NCBI GenBank assembly: GCA_019914995.1
Contig: CM034126.1
Location: 10,297,001-10,361,000 of the forward strand
Direction of reading: 5' to 3'
Length of the DNA: 64,000 bases
Origin: Acanthochlamys bracteata
Lineage: Eukaryota > Streptophyta > Magnoliopsida > Pandanales > Velloziaceae
The position numbers were made by a program, and so were the translations under genes. Shown here piece after piece: positions 24,972 to 36,960 of this stretch (the stretch's first letter is position 1; every line of letters begins with the position of its first letter). The notes beneath the pieces are model-generated. The model was not told the DNA's origin. It did no database searches and saw only the letters and a program-made list of their open reading frames with translations.

Positions 24972-27900
24972 GTGCATATTAACCTTCATTTGTTTGATGT
25001 GATTGAACAGATTCCAGCATATGAAAAATTCATTAAAACTTTGAAGGCTCACAAACTCAAATTTGCACCAAACGAAGGAGTCAGGTTGAACAAAAATGTA
25101 AGTGCAGTGTTGAAAAGCGAGCTTCCACCTAAGCTTGATGACTCAGGTAGTTTTGATATTCCTATCACTATTGGTGCCAAGAGACTCGGACGTGCTATGT
25201 TGGACCTAGGGGCAAGCATCAACTTGATGCTATTTTCTATCTACAAAGAGTTGGGTTTGGAAGGTATAAAAAAGACTGCTGCACGTCTCGAGCTTGCTGA
25301 CCATTCCATACGGCATCCCACAGGTATTATAGAGGATGTTTTAGTTCAAGTTGACAAATTAATTCTTCCTGCAGATTTCATTGTTTTAAACATGGAGGAA
25401 AACTTGAGAAATGATCGTGAGATCCTTATTCTTCTTGGTCGTCCGTTTATGGCTACTGCAGACACATGTATCAACGTGAAAAAAGGCACCCTCACAATGA
25501 CAGTATTGGGCGAAACTGTTAAATTCAAAGTGTTTGATGCTTTAAAACATCCTTCTATTTCTTCAGATTCTTGCTTTTCTGTTGATTTATTAGATCCACT
25601 AATCGATTCTGTTATTTTGCAGAAAAAATATAAGGACGATTTGGAAGCAGCGTTAACTTTAGATATGGCAGATAGTGATAATTCTAACAATATGTTTGCT
25701 GCCCTAAATGTATTAAAACCAATTCAACCTAGTTATAGAGCATCATTTGGACCTTTAGAGATGAATAAAACAAGGATAGAGCCATCTACTATAGTCCCTC
25801 CTAAGTTAGAACTCAAACCATTGCCTAAACATCTTAAATATGCATTCTTAGGTGATAATGAAACCCTCCCAGTTATCATATCTTCAGATCTTACAGTTAG
25901 AGAAGAAGTGAGCCTTATTAATATCCTAAAAGAGCATAGGACAGCAACAGGTTGGACAATAGCTGACATAAAAGGTATTAGTCCTGTGATGTGTATGCAT
26001 AGAATTTTAATGGAGGATGATGCCAAACCTACTCGTGAAAGCCAAAGGAGATTAAATTCTAATATAAAAGAGGTTGTTAGAGCTGAAATTTTAAAACTGC
26101 TTGATGTAGGAGTAATCTATCTAATCTCTGATAGTAGATGGGTTAGTCCTGTACAAGTAGTACCTAACAAATCCGAGATAACAGTAGTTAAAAATGAGAA
26201 TAATGAATTGATCCCTACAAGAATAACTACGGGATGGCGTGTTTGTATTGATTATAGAAAGTTGAATTCTGCAACAAGAAAAGATCATTTTCCTTTACCT
26301 TTCATTGGTCAAATGCTTGAATGCTTAGCTGGCCACTCACATTATTGTTTCCTTGATGGTTTTTCAGGTTATAATCAAATTCCAATTGCTCCGGAAGACC
26401 AAGAGAAAACAATTTTCACTTGTCCATTTGGTACTTTTGCCTATAGGAGAATGTCCTTTGGTTTGTGTAATGCTCCAGTAACATTTCAAAGATGTATGAT
26501 GGCTATATTCTCTGATATGGTAGAGAGAATCATCGAGGTATTTATGAATGATTTTTCAGTTTTTGGATCTTCTTTTGATGGATGCCTTGATAATTTGAAA
26601 TTGGTTTTATCTAGATGTGAAGAAACGAATTTGGTTTTGAATTGAGAAAAATGTCATTTTATGGTTAAATAAGGAATTGTCTTAGGACATGTGGTTTCTA
26701 ATAAAGGAATTAAGGTGGATAGAGCAAAAATTAAAATTATAAAAAATCTACCTCCCCCTAATTCAGTAAAAGGGATTAGAAGTTTTTTAGGCCATACTGG
26801 TTTTTATAGAAGATTTATTAAAGATTTTTCTAAAATAACTAGGCCTCTATATGATTTATTGGTTAAGGATGCTGTGTTTGATTTTGATAAAGATTGTTTG
26901 CATGCATTCAATAATTTGAAAAATGTCTTAACTACTGCTCCAATCATTACTGCTCCCGACTGGAATTTGCCATTTGAACTGATGTGTGATACTTCAGATT
27001 ATGCTATTGGTGCAGTGCTTGGTCAACGAATTGATAAACTGCCACATGTTATATATTATGCTAGCAAGACTTTGAATGATGCACAACTTAATTATTCAAC
27101 AACAGAAAAAGAGCTGCTTGTTGTGGTATTTACTTTAGAAAAATTTCGTCCATATATTTTTGGTTCTAAAGTTATTGTATTTACTGACCATGCTGCTCTT
27201 AAGTATTTGTTGACTAAAAAAGATGCTAAGTCTAGGTTGATTCGATGGATCTTATTGCTACAAGAGTTTGACTTGGAGATTAAAGATAAAAAAGGAAGCG
27301 AGAATGTGGTAGCAGACCATCTTTCTCGTATCGTGATTGAAGATCAAAGAGAAGGAGATGACATGCCTCTAAATGATTCTTTTCCAGATGAACAACTTCT
27401 TTCCATTACTTATAAAGAACCTTGGTATGCTAATTTTGTGAATTATCTTGCTAGTGGTGTAATGAGAAATAATTTATCTTTTCAGAAAAAGAAGCGATTT
27501 CTGTCTATGGTGAAGTACTATTATTGGGATGATCCCTATTTGTTTAAACACTGTCCGGATCAAATCATTAGAAGATGCGTTCATGAGGATAAACAAGAAA
27601 GCATTCTAAGGCATAGCCATGAGTTAGCATGTGGAGGTTATTTTGGTGCTAAAAAAACAGCCCATAAAGTCCTTCAATCAGATTTCTTTTGGCCCACTTT
27701 ATTTAAAGATGCATTTAACTTTTGTTCTAAGTGTGACAGATGTCAAAGAATAGGAAATATCAGCAGGAGGAACATGATGCATTTGACTAATATTTTGGTT
27801 GTAGAACTCTTTGATGTTTGGAGTATAGACTTCATGGGTCCATTCCCTTCCTCGTTTGGGTATTTTTATATTCTTGTTACTGTTGATTATGCATCTAAAT

Positions 27901-28712
27901 GGGTAGAGGCTCAAGCTACAAAAGCTAATGATCATAAGATTATCCTCAAATTTTTGAAGAATATGATTTTCACTAGATTTGGAACCCCTAGAGCAATCAT
28001 TAGTGATGGTGGTAAATATTTTTGCAATAAACCTTTTGATGCTTTCCTAAGAAAATATGGCATAACTCATAAGGTAGCCACTCCATATCACCCTCAAACC
28101 TCAGGACAAGTAGAAATTAGCAATAGGGAAATTAAAAATATTCTGGAGAAAATTATGAACACCATACGAAAAGATTGGGCAATAAAACTTAATGATGCTT
28201 TATGGGCTTACAGGACAGCATATAAAACACCTGTAGGAATGAGTCCATATCGTATCGTATTTGGGAAAGCATGTCATTTACCTATGGAACTTGAACATAA
28301 TGCATATTGGGCTATCAAGAAGCTAAATTTTGACTTGAAAGATACAGGGAATGAAAGAAAGTTGCAACTCAATGAATTGGAAGAAATTCGGTACGAAGCT
28401 TATGAGAATGCAAAGATTTACAAAAAACGCACAAAATTCTATCATGACAAGTCAATTCAGCGAAAAGAGTTTACTCCAGGTATGAAAGTTTTATTGTTTA
28501 ACTCACGGTTAAAACTCTTTCCCGGAAAGCTGAAGTCAAAATGGCATGGACCATATGAGATAGTTGAAATCTTTCCACATGGAGCTATAGAAATTAAGGA
28601 TCTCAAATTTGGAGCACAATTTAAAGTCAATGGGTATCGCTTGAAGTCATACTTGGAGGCCACCCTCGCAATCCAAACTGAACCAACTCTTCAACTGCGC
28701 GATCTTATTTGA
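24972..28712 (+). pseudogene. retrotransposon pol: protease, RT, RNase H, integrase (disrupted)
   Basis: One frame runs from about 24972 to the TGA at 28710-28712, interrupted by TGA at 26643-26645 and TAA at 26670-26672. Domains in order: retropepsin with catalytic DLGAS (about 25205); reverse transcriptase (about 26030-26640) with GWRVCIDYRKLN, LPF and SFGLCNAP; RNase H (about 26975-27330) with [15 protein letters not shown] and [12 protein letters not shown]; integrase with an HHCC zinc finger (about 27600-27760), then [14 protein letters not shown] and the VEISNREIK glutamate, so its DDE triad looks intact. The reverse transcriptase catalytic box reads FMND (26541-26552) rather than FMDD, so the enzyme would be dead even without the stops. 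No chromodomain is seen. Confidence 0.88.
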
Positions 28713-29347
28713 CAAACTTCTCGTCTGGCTCAAGATGTTAAATTTAGCGCTTATTAGGAGGCAACCTAAGGCCTTTATCTCTAGTAGAAATTGAATTTTG
28801 TAGGATTTTGTTTTCGTTTAATATGATATGTTTATTATTATTATTATTATTATTTTTTTTTAGAATTCGGAAAGAAAGAAGAATCACTATAATGCAAAGA
28901 TTTGTTGCTGTGATGTAGTTGATAGAGAAGTAGATCAAAGATTCAAACCATTTAAAAAATCAGGGGAGTTTTTCTACACCTCAATTTTTATATCCCTTTG
29001 CTTTATAATTGTTCATTTTTATTTTTCACCATTGAGGACAACGTCGAATTTAAGTTTGGGGGTATTAGGAGATAAAAAATTATGCATAAACATCGATTGG
29101 TAGTCTATCATCCATTTTTCAATAATGAGTTTGAACTCTCTTTCTAGTATGGCTTTTGAAACTAGAATCGTTATTGAGTTTGTTCGTATAATATTCTTAT
29201 TAACTAAGCCTACGTTCTTCTTGATATAGTACTATATATAATTGATTTGATAAAATTTTGTCATTCTAGACAATGCAATTGAATACATTTTATAGAGGAT
29301 TTTGATTTCATAGTCTATAGCGAGTGATGACATCTATCACCATACAA
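28713..29347 (+). other. retrotransposon 3' internal region with G-rich tract
   Basis: It contains gcgcttattaggaggcaacc (28748-28767), a string common after integrase in such plant elements, a (TTA)n run at 28830-28850, and a G-tract aagtttgggggt at 29052-29063. About 285 bases without similarity to the 5' LTR lie between the G-tract and the first base that matches the LTR. Confidence 0.6.
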
Positions 29348-30146
29348 TGCTCATGTTTTCTTTTTCATACAATATTATTGTGTGTAATATTAATATGAGT
29401 GGCTAAATTCTCTAAACTAGAGTTAGGATGAAACCCTAATAAATTTAATTTATTTCTTGAATATTATGTGATGTATGGATTATTGATTTTATGTGAGTTA
29501 TTAATTCTTGTTGGAAAGGATGTTTAGATGTTAAATTTGCATGCATGATAGCATTGAGTTTGATATCTAAATTATTATATTAATTGTGTTTGCGAGAACG
29601 AATCGGAACATAACTTACGAATTACAGGATTAATAACTGTAGTTAATATTTACTGGACTAAAGTGAATGTAACTACATGACTTATGATTTCGCATAATCT
29701 AATGCATCGTTAGTAATTTCTAAACAAGGAGTTAGAACATCACTAGCGATAGGTGATTTTATACTGGACCAAAGTTAAAGTCATAATTAGAAATCGTATC
29801 TAAGAATTGGACTAAGGTATTAGGTACAAAATCTTCACAATTATCATAATCTATTATCATATTTATTTAAAGAATAAATTAGAGACATTAGTGATGAATT
29901 CTAAAACTCCAGTTATTTGTATGTCTATTTTTTCGATCCGTGTGTTATTTTTCGTTCTTAGCTTTCGTACACCTTTGATTAGCTTTCACAAACACAACTT
30001 TTGTCACTAAAAATTTGGATTAGAGTTAACAACAATCTCTGTGGAACAAACTCGTTATCTGCTATACGATAGACGATAACCGTGCACTTGCGAGATAGAT
30101 TAGGATAGAATCACTGAGTTTTTCTTAGTTGGTTTTATCTACATCA
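29348..30146 (+). repeat. 3' LTR, 5'-truncated (799 bp)
   Basis: Collinear with 22486-23283 of the 5' LTR and ending in the same TCTACATCA. It lacks the first 496 bases of the 5' LTR, including its TATA box, so it is not a full LTR. Confidence 0.85.
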
Positions 30147-30151
30147 ATCAA

Positions 30152-33100
30152 TATGGTAAAATTCCTAGTTGTAAATTATTTAAAAACATGAATTGCAGAA
30201 AGAGAAGTTAAAAGCTGAAAAGCTATAGATCAATAAATCAAAACCCCAATATCAAACTATCTTGTACAAACCCTTTCGAAAGTACCTATCGAAATTTTTC
30301 AACTTCCATTTCAAAAAAACTACTTATCAATTTTTATTCTATATTTTTTAATAACTTTTTATAATAATTTGTAGAATTTATTAAAAAATTTGAAAATATA
30401 AAAATTTTTACGTAATAAGATCTTTTTATTGCTTATTTTATTTTTTTGATATCAAAATAATAAAGTTTGTTTATAAAATAAATAATAGAGTAAGATTTTC
30501 GTTTCATATGTATTCCTAAAGGGCCTCTTAAAATCATTATGATCATAATTAGGTTTCGGAGTCCTCCACTTATGTTAGAAATTATAAAGTCACTATATAA
30601 ATTAGTAATTTATTAAAATAAAATAAGTTAAATGTGCAATCATGTTAGAATATCAAAGATAAAGGAAAATGAACACATCACCGAATAAGTTGGAAAGCCA
30701 ACGATAAAAAACTTTGAAACATCTCTTGAAAGATGAAAGGTCAAAGTACTTGGATAATTAATGGAAAGATGGAAAGACAATCGTTTGAAAATTCAATAAT
30801 CTCTTAAAAGTAATATATATATATATATATATATATATGATGAGACGCATTTACTTAAAAAATATCAAAATCATTCACATCATTCACAATATCAAGTATG
30901 AGAGAAAAAGACAAAGCATTCTAATAATTGTTTTTATTTAAAGTGTAACATAAGAGTTTGTAATTACTTTCGTTTAGTAATTTTTTTAGGCTGCTGGTTT
31001 ATCTTTTCGTGAGATTTTTTTATTTTTTCCACATAAATTCTTTATTTTTGTGTTTATCTTACTATTGTCTCAATATTTACGCAAAATTTTTGAGTGTGTC
31101 TTATATTTTTGTTGCGTCCATCGACAACCGAACATATTTAGTATTCCTAACAACTTATTAGTTATTAAGTTATAACTCTAACAGACATTTTCGAATTTTG
31201 AATGATCCCTATGACCCTTCTTCTTGTCTAATACTTTTGAACAAAAACACTTTTGGCTCATGTAAAATTATGTGACTAACTCTAAAGTCTAAACAACATG
31301 ATAATAAAAAAGAAATACGTAGGTGACCCCTATAACCGATCCCTTCTGTTTGTCTAATTATTTTTAAACAAAAACAATTTTGGCTCATGTAAAATTATGT
31401 GACTAACTCTAAAGTCTAAACAACACGATATTAAAAAAGAAATACGTAGGACTTGCATACCAACTCACTAAACTCATTTATTTAAACTCACTCTTAACAT
31501 AAAATAAATAAATATTTCAAAATAAATAATTTCTATTAAAAAATTATTTTTTAAATTCAATTTTAAAATATATTTTTAATATAAAATAAGTATAAAACTT
31601 TATTTTTGCATTAAATATGTTTAATTTTTAATTTTATTTTTAAAACTCAGTTCTAAAAAAGTGAGATTATTTTAATGTAACCAAGCCTCTAGTGCAGCAA
31701 TTTTCAGTTGTGTCAAACATGAAGAGATTATTTGGCATAACTTACTGACGTATTTTAGCATTTAGTTTTCATTTTCAAAATGTTTTCTATATTACTTTTT
31801 TTTAATTTAATTTAAAATATATTGTGTAAGTTGTACGTTGTAAATTTATTATATATAATTTTTAAGAAAACTAAAACTTACTAAACTTAGTTTTTTAAAA
31901 AATTATAAAAAGGTTTTTACTAAAAAACTTTTTTTAAACAATTCCGAACTCCTTATTTAAATCATATTGGTTTTATTTATGGGGATTTACATTATTAGTA
32001 GTCTTTAACATGAGATTCTCTTTGTTAATTATGCGTAAGAGTTCATCTGCTCATAATAATCTACAACTTTTAACATATAACTTTCGAGATGTTTAGAAAT
32101 ACTTATAAAATTGATTTTTTTTTAAATAGAACATATATATATTTTTTTATGTTAAGAAATAAGGTCTATAATTTTTACCTTAAAACTAATAATAATAAAT
32201 AATAATAAAATATTATAATGTAAAATTTTTTTAATATTTTTTTTAAAATTTAAAATAAATTATATATAATATTTTAAAAATTTTATTATAAATATAAAAT
32301 AAAAAATTAGAAATAAAAAGTGATTGATAAGCACTACCAAATAGCGTCTTATTAGCTTCTTGCTAATGATATATTATATTATATACACACACATACTTTC
32401 ATGCATTCCGTTTTCAAAGCCATCCGATCAAGTGTGGAATGGTTGTGATTCAATTAACCAGAGATTGAGGGCAAAAACATGATTTCAAATACGGGTTGCA
32501 TTATAGTAGTCAGATTGCTTAACTAGACGACTATGAAAGAAGAGTGTAGGATTGTGTATAACGATATATAAGCATTCTCTCCATTATGCATATTCCCACT
32601 CGCTCTTTTTCATAGCCCTTTGATCAAGTAATCACACAGATGTAATTAAATTAAACAATTGCTGATGCAAATGGCAAACAAATTATTTCCTTCCTAAAAT
32701 GCAGGTACGGTACGGAGATACACACACCTTTTTTAAATACATTCCTTCGTATAATTTCTTATTAAGCAAAAAGCTGTGATTCAAGTTGAACCTACTCAGG
32801 TAAAGAACTTCTTTAAATTAAAATTTGAATCTGCCCTGTTGATTTAGGACCTAAACCATAGCAAAATAATGTTTAAACTTTAATAAGATTTAATGTGGCA
32901 TGAGCATGTCAATTTGAACTTAAACACGCTTGGTTTTAACTTAACAAAACTAATATAGTTAATTTGAACAATATTTTGGTGCTATTTCGGATTGCTTATA
33001 AACTTTTTTTATTCCAATCTTTTATTTTATATTTTTAAATAAATTTTTATAATATTCTATTTTAGAATTTTAAAAAATATAAAAAAATCTAAGTCGAAAA

Positions 33101-34400
33101 AATCTTATTATTATTTATTTTTATTATTTTTTTGAGTTACATAGTATGACTTATTTTTGAAAAAAATTTAAAATATTCTTCATTTTGAAAAACGTTTTTG
33201 GAAGTACCCCTAAACGTCCTCTTTTAACTTGTTGGCACACGATAGTATTGTTTGAATTTCTACTTGTTTAATAAATATGATATATACATATGTGTTTTGG
33301 TTTCTAGGTTGATAATTTGGTATTACCGTTACTTGAACGGCATCATCAACCGAGATGGATTAAAGGGTAAGGTACAAGAGATTTGGTTAATGAAGAGAGG
33401 AAGAACATTACTAGATTAATAAAGACCTTAGAGGACAAGATTTTTGAACGCTTCTCAAAGAAATGAGCACTGCAATTTGTGAGGAGCCTTTAAAACGTTG
33501 TATGAAGTGCCCACGCACTTCAATTAATTAATCTTTAGCCTTGAGATGGACATATTTAGCTCTTCTGCACCTAGCATTAAAAACTTTTATTGTTTCTCTC
33601 CAACCATAAGCACCATGGATGCAATGTCTCACATTGACCTATCTGCTCTCTGAAAATTTTATCATAAATATATCTCACCCAAATTTCATAGCAGAGGAAT
33701 GTATTTCATTCATTACACATTTAATGTTTATAACAACTAACAAGCAAAGATAAATATACTATTCTATGTAGATTAACATAGATAGATGTTAATATCTTTT
33801 TCAGAGTTGTACATATAAGTATGTTTCAATTTTTAAAAACTCAGCTCGAACTGGCTGGGTTGGACCCGAACTTGGTGATCCGGCATCGATCTCAGGTCGA
33901 ATTAGTAGCAGAATCTGGCATGCAATAAATTCAGTAATGTCCGGATTGATCCGACCGGATTTCAAATCAGTTAGGTCGGATTTTGGACAACTCGATGATA
34001 CGGTTAAAGATATCGATCCAGTATTATTAATATATATATATATATATATATATTCGTTGAGAACAAAATCATAGTTAGGAACCATTTTACATTTTCTGAC
34101 TCGTTGTCTGCAGCGCCTCACTCTTTCCTTCTTCCTACTTATCTCCTCTCCAGCACCATTCAATCTTCCTTCATTTTGTCGATTATCATCATCGCTCTTG
34201 CCAAGCGATCTTTCTTTTCTTCTTCATCAGCGAATTGGCCCCACTTTCTCTTCCTCGTCGATCAAAGTTCATGGCAGCAGTTTTTTCTGCCGCTCTTTCT
34301 CTAGCTATATTATTGATATTTTTTTGTGCTCCAGCTTCTCTGCTTCGATATGAGTTTTGCTTAAGCTAAACCTTCTAAGCCCTACATGAATTCTACTCCA
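30152..34400. other. AT-rich intergenic DNA with degenerate repeats
   Basis: No gene is supported. It contains an (AT)n run at 30815-30838, the tandem duplication at 31204-31450, and AT-rich MITE-like segments carrying gataagcactaccaaa (about 32325-32345). An (AT)n run sits at 34029-34051. Confidence 0.5.
31204..31450. repeat. tandem direct repeat, two ~120-bp copies
   Basis: Copies at 31204-31323 and 31325-31450 share ttttggctcatgtaaaatta and gactaactctaaagtctaaa and both end aaatacgtagg. The second copy has a few substitutions and small insertions. Confidence 0.85.
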
Positions 34401-34439
34401 ACCGCGCCTTCAATTCCACAAAATCAAAATATTATAAAG

Positions 34440-36960
34440 AATAAAACCAATTCTGCTTGAAACTATTATAAGGAGTCAGACACTACTAAAGGCCGAAATA
34501 AGAAAAAGTTAATATTTAGTTATTGCTCAAGACATTTGAAGGTGGTGGCATTAATAGAATTAAGCAACACTTAACTGGATTATAAGGAGAAGTCGGAGCT
34601 TGTAAAAATGTCCTTACTAATGTTCGATATCATATGAAGCTGATATATATGCTATAATTCAAAAAAAGAAGACACCAAAAGATGATGGATTTACAGAATC
34701 ATTTATCCAACAGTAATTGCAATAAAAAAAAAAGCATACAGCAAAGCTAGTGATTCTCAAGAAGTTACAGCTCATGAAAGTGCCACTATAGAGATTTGCA
34801 CAAGCAAACATAACACTTGACAGTCTGGAATTGAAAATAGAGAAGGTAACGAAGTTATGGTTGATTCTTATTTCATGCCGAGAATCATTTCTAATACATA
34901 AACCAACTCTTAATAGTGTCATACAGAGTAAGAAGTTAAAAAATAAATGCGGAATTGCAATATATAAATGGATGATTAATGCATGTATATCTTTTCATAC
35001 TGTTATCTCTTTATTTTTTTAACCAATGATAGATGTTATTGCTAGTATGGGTGCAGGTTACAAAGATCATAGCCATCATATTTAGAAACTTTTATCGAAT
35101 ACAAATGTTGAGGAGACAAATTTCTATGTTGAGAGCTTTCTTGATGAATGGAGGAAGACTAGGTGCGTCGTCATGGCTGATGGATGATCCAATCAAAATA
35201 AAAAAAAACACTAATCAAATTTCTAATTAATTGCCCAAAAGATACGGTCCTTCTTGAATTTGTAGATGTCTTCAATGCTTCAAAAACTACATTTATGCTA
35301 TATAGATTGTTTAGAGAAGTTATTTTATATATGAGTGTTGAGAATTTTGGTCACTTTGTAACTAACAATACTTTTTTAACTATTTTACTGCTAGTAAATT
35401 ATTAGAGCAAGAATTCTTAGATTTGTTTTGGTCTCCTTATGCTACCTACTGCATAAACTTGATGTTTCAAGATATTAGTAATTTAGATAAAGTTAGCAAT
35501 TTAGTAACTCATACATTTAGAATAACAAAGTACATCTATAATCATTGCTTTTTTTTATATTTGATAAAAAAATTACATATAGAAGGGAGATTTTTAGAAC
35601 AGCACCTATTCGTTTCGCAATTAATTTTGTTGCACTACAAAATATACTATTACAGAAAGATGCATCGAGAGCTACGATAACATCCAACAATGGACAAGTT
35701 TAGTTTTTGCTAGAGAAATTAAAGTTAAAAAATCTGTCAACGGTATTTTAACTCCAAGGTTTTGGACGGAATGCTACTGTTGTAAAGCTTACTGCACCAT
35801 TTGTTCGCATTCTTCACCTTATTGATAGTGATAATATGCTTTGTATGGGATATTTATTTTAGGCTATTCATAATGTCAAAACAAAAATATTGAAAAGGTT
35901 CAAATGGGATAAGGACAGAGTTAAACAATAGTTGAGCATTATTAATAACAAATGGGATAGGTAGTTAAGTAGAGCTTTAAATACAGTATGGATATTGGCT
36001 TAATCTTCCTTATCAAGATGATAACTCTTCAACTAATAGGACTTCTCATATTATTTCTGAACTTTTGGATGTTATACAGAAGTTTTCTTATGAAGATTTT
36101 GATCATATTGGTAAGTTGACTAGTGAGATGAAATTTTTCTGGAACATAAAAAGAGATTTTGATCATGTTTCCAGTATAGTTAACCATGTATCTATGGCTC
36201 AAAGTAATGATTATTAAATAGTTATTTGATTTTTATTTTGGTGACATATGGCTGTTTATATGTTTCGTATATGAAAACCACTATCTATTTCTATTTTTTT
36301 ATCTACTAGTCTTGACCTATTTGTAGATGAATTGTGGTTATTATATAGAAATAGTGCTATGCATTTCAAAAAATTAGCTATTCGTGTTATAAGCTAAACA
36401 TGCAATACGTCAGACTATGAGAAAAATTTGAGTATTTTTTAACATATTCATTCCAAGTAAAAAAATAGATTGGAACGTCAATGGTTAAATGATCTTATGT
36501 GTATTTCATATAATTTGAGCTTGAGACAAAGTTATTACTGTACTATTTGTTTTCTTATTCATAATTGTATTTTTATATGCTCTTCTGATAAATTGTTTAT
36601 ATATATTTAGAAATTATTTGAAGAGTCAAAAATTATGATCATTTTAATGTTGAAAGATTTGTTGCTAACGATGACTAAATATCTTTAGATGAACCCTCCA
36701 TAATAACTAATAAGGAGTTACAGGAATTTTACAAAGAATTGGCGGCATGTTCAATTTAAGATAAACTGAACGATGATAAGTTTGTGTTTTTGTTGTTTCT
36801 AATTAGCAGTGTTAAATTATGAATTTAAAGAATAAATCTTATCAAATATAATATTTATACTTTATAGATACCGAGAACGTTGAAGATTTTGAACTTGTCA
36901 TGATGATGAAGAGGGAGATCGACGATTAGGCTCACTATGAAGACAGAATATCTAATTGTT
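34440..36960 (+). pseudogene. hAT transposase relic
   Basis: Frame-by-frame reading shows pieces of a plant hAT transposase in the expected order. A BED zinc-finger end, FEGGGINRIKQHLTGL, followed after a stop by GEVGACKNVLTNVRYHM, lies at about 34530-34640. A DUF659-like part follows (about 35140-35700), including a diverged Cys/His stretch FWSPYATYCINLMFQDI at 35426-35476. Later come KLTAPFVRILHLID (about 35785-35828) and a C-terminal dimerisation-type segment with SDYEKNLSIF and RLERQWLNDL (about 36405-36500). Stops and frameshifts occur throughout, so no functional product is possible. Confidence 0.75.

Larger units (their letters stand above)
21985..30151 (+). mobile_element. decayed Athila-like Ty3/gypsy LTR retrotransposon with 5-bp target duplication
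   Basis: The order is 5' LTR (21990-23283), primer-binding site, gag, protease, reverse transcriptase, RNase H, integrase, 3' LTR (29348-30146). ATCAA occurs directly outside both ends (21985-21989 and 30147-30151), fitting a 5-bp target-site duplication. The primer-binding site complements the 3' end of tRNA-Asp, and the protein domains resemble the Athila clade of non-chromovirus Ty3/gypsy elements. No env-like frame follows integrase. Gag and pol are broken by stops and frameshifts, so the copy is non-autonomous. The 798 bp shared by both LTRs differ at roughly 40 places by my eye count (about 5%), mostly transitions, so the insertion is not recent. Confidence 0.88.

Noticed and set aside
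28713-29347. search for an env-like gene after integrase
   Set aside because: Only about 630 bases with no long frame; nothing to support an env-like product.
33290-33530. exon-like stretch around 33.3-33.5 kb
   Set aside because: Short open pieces broken by stops in all frames and no recognisable domain.
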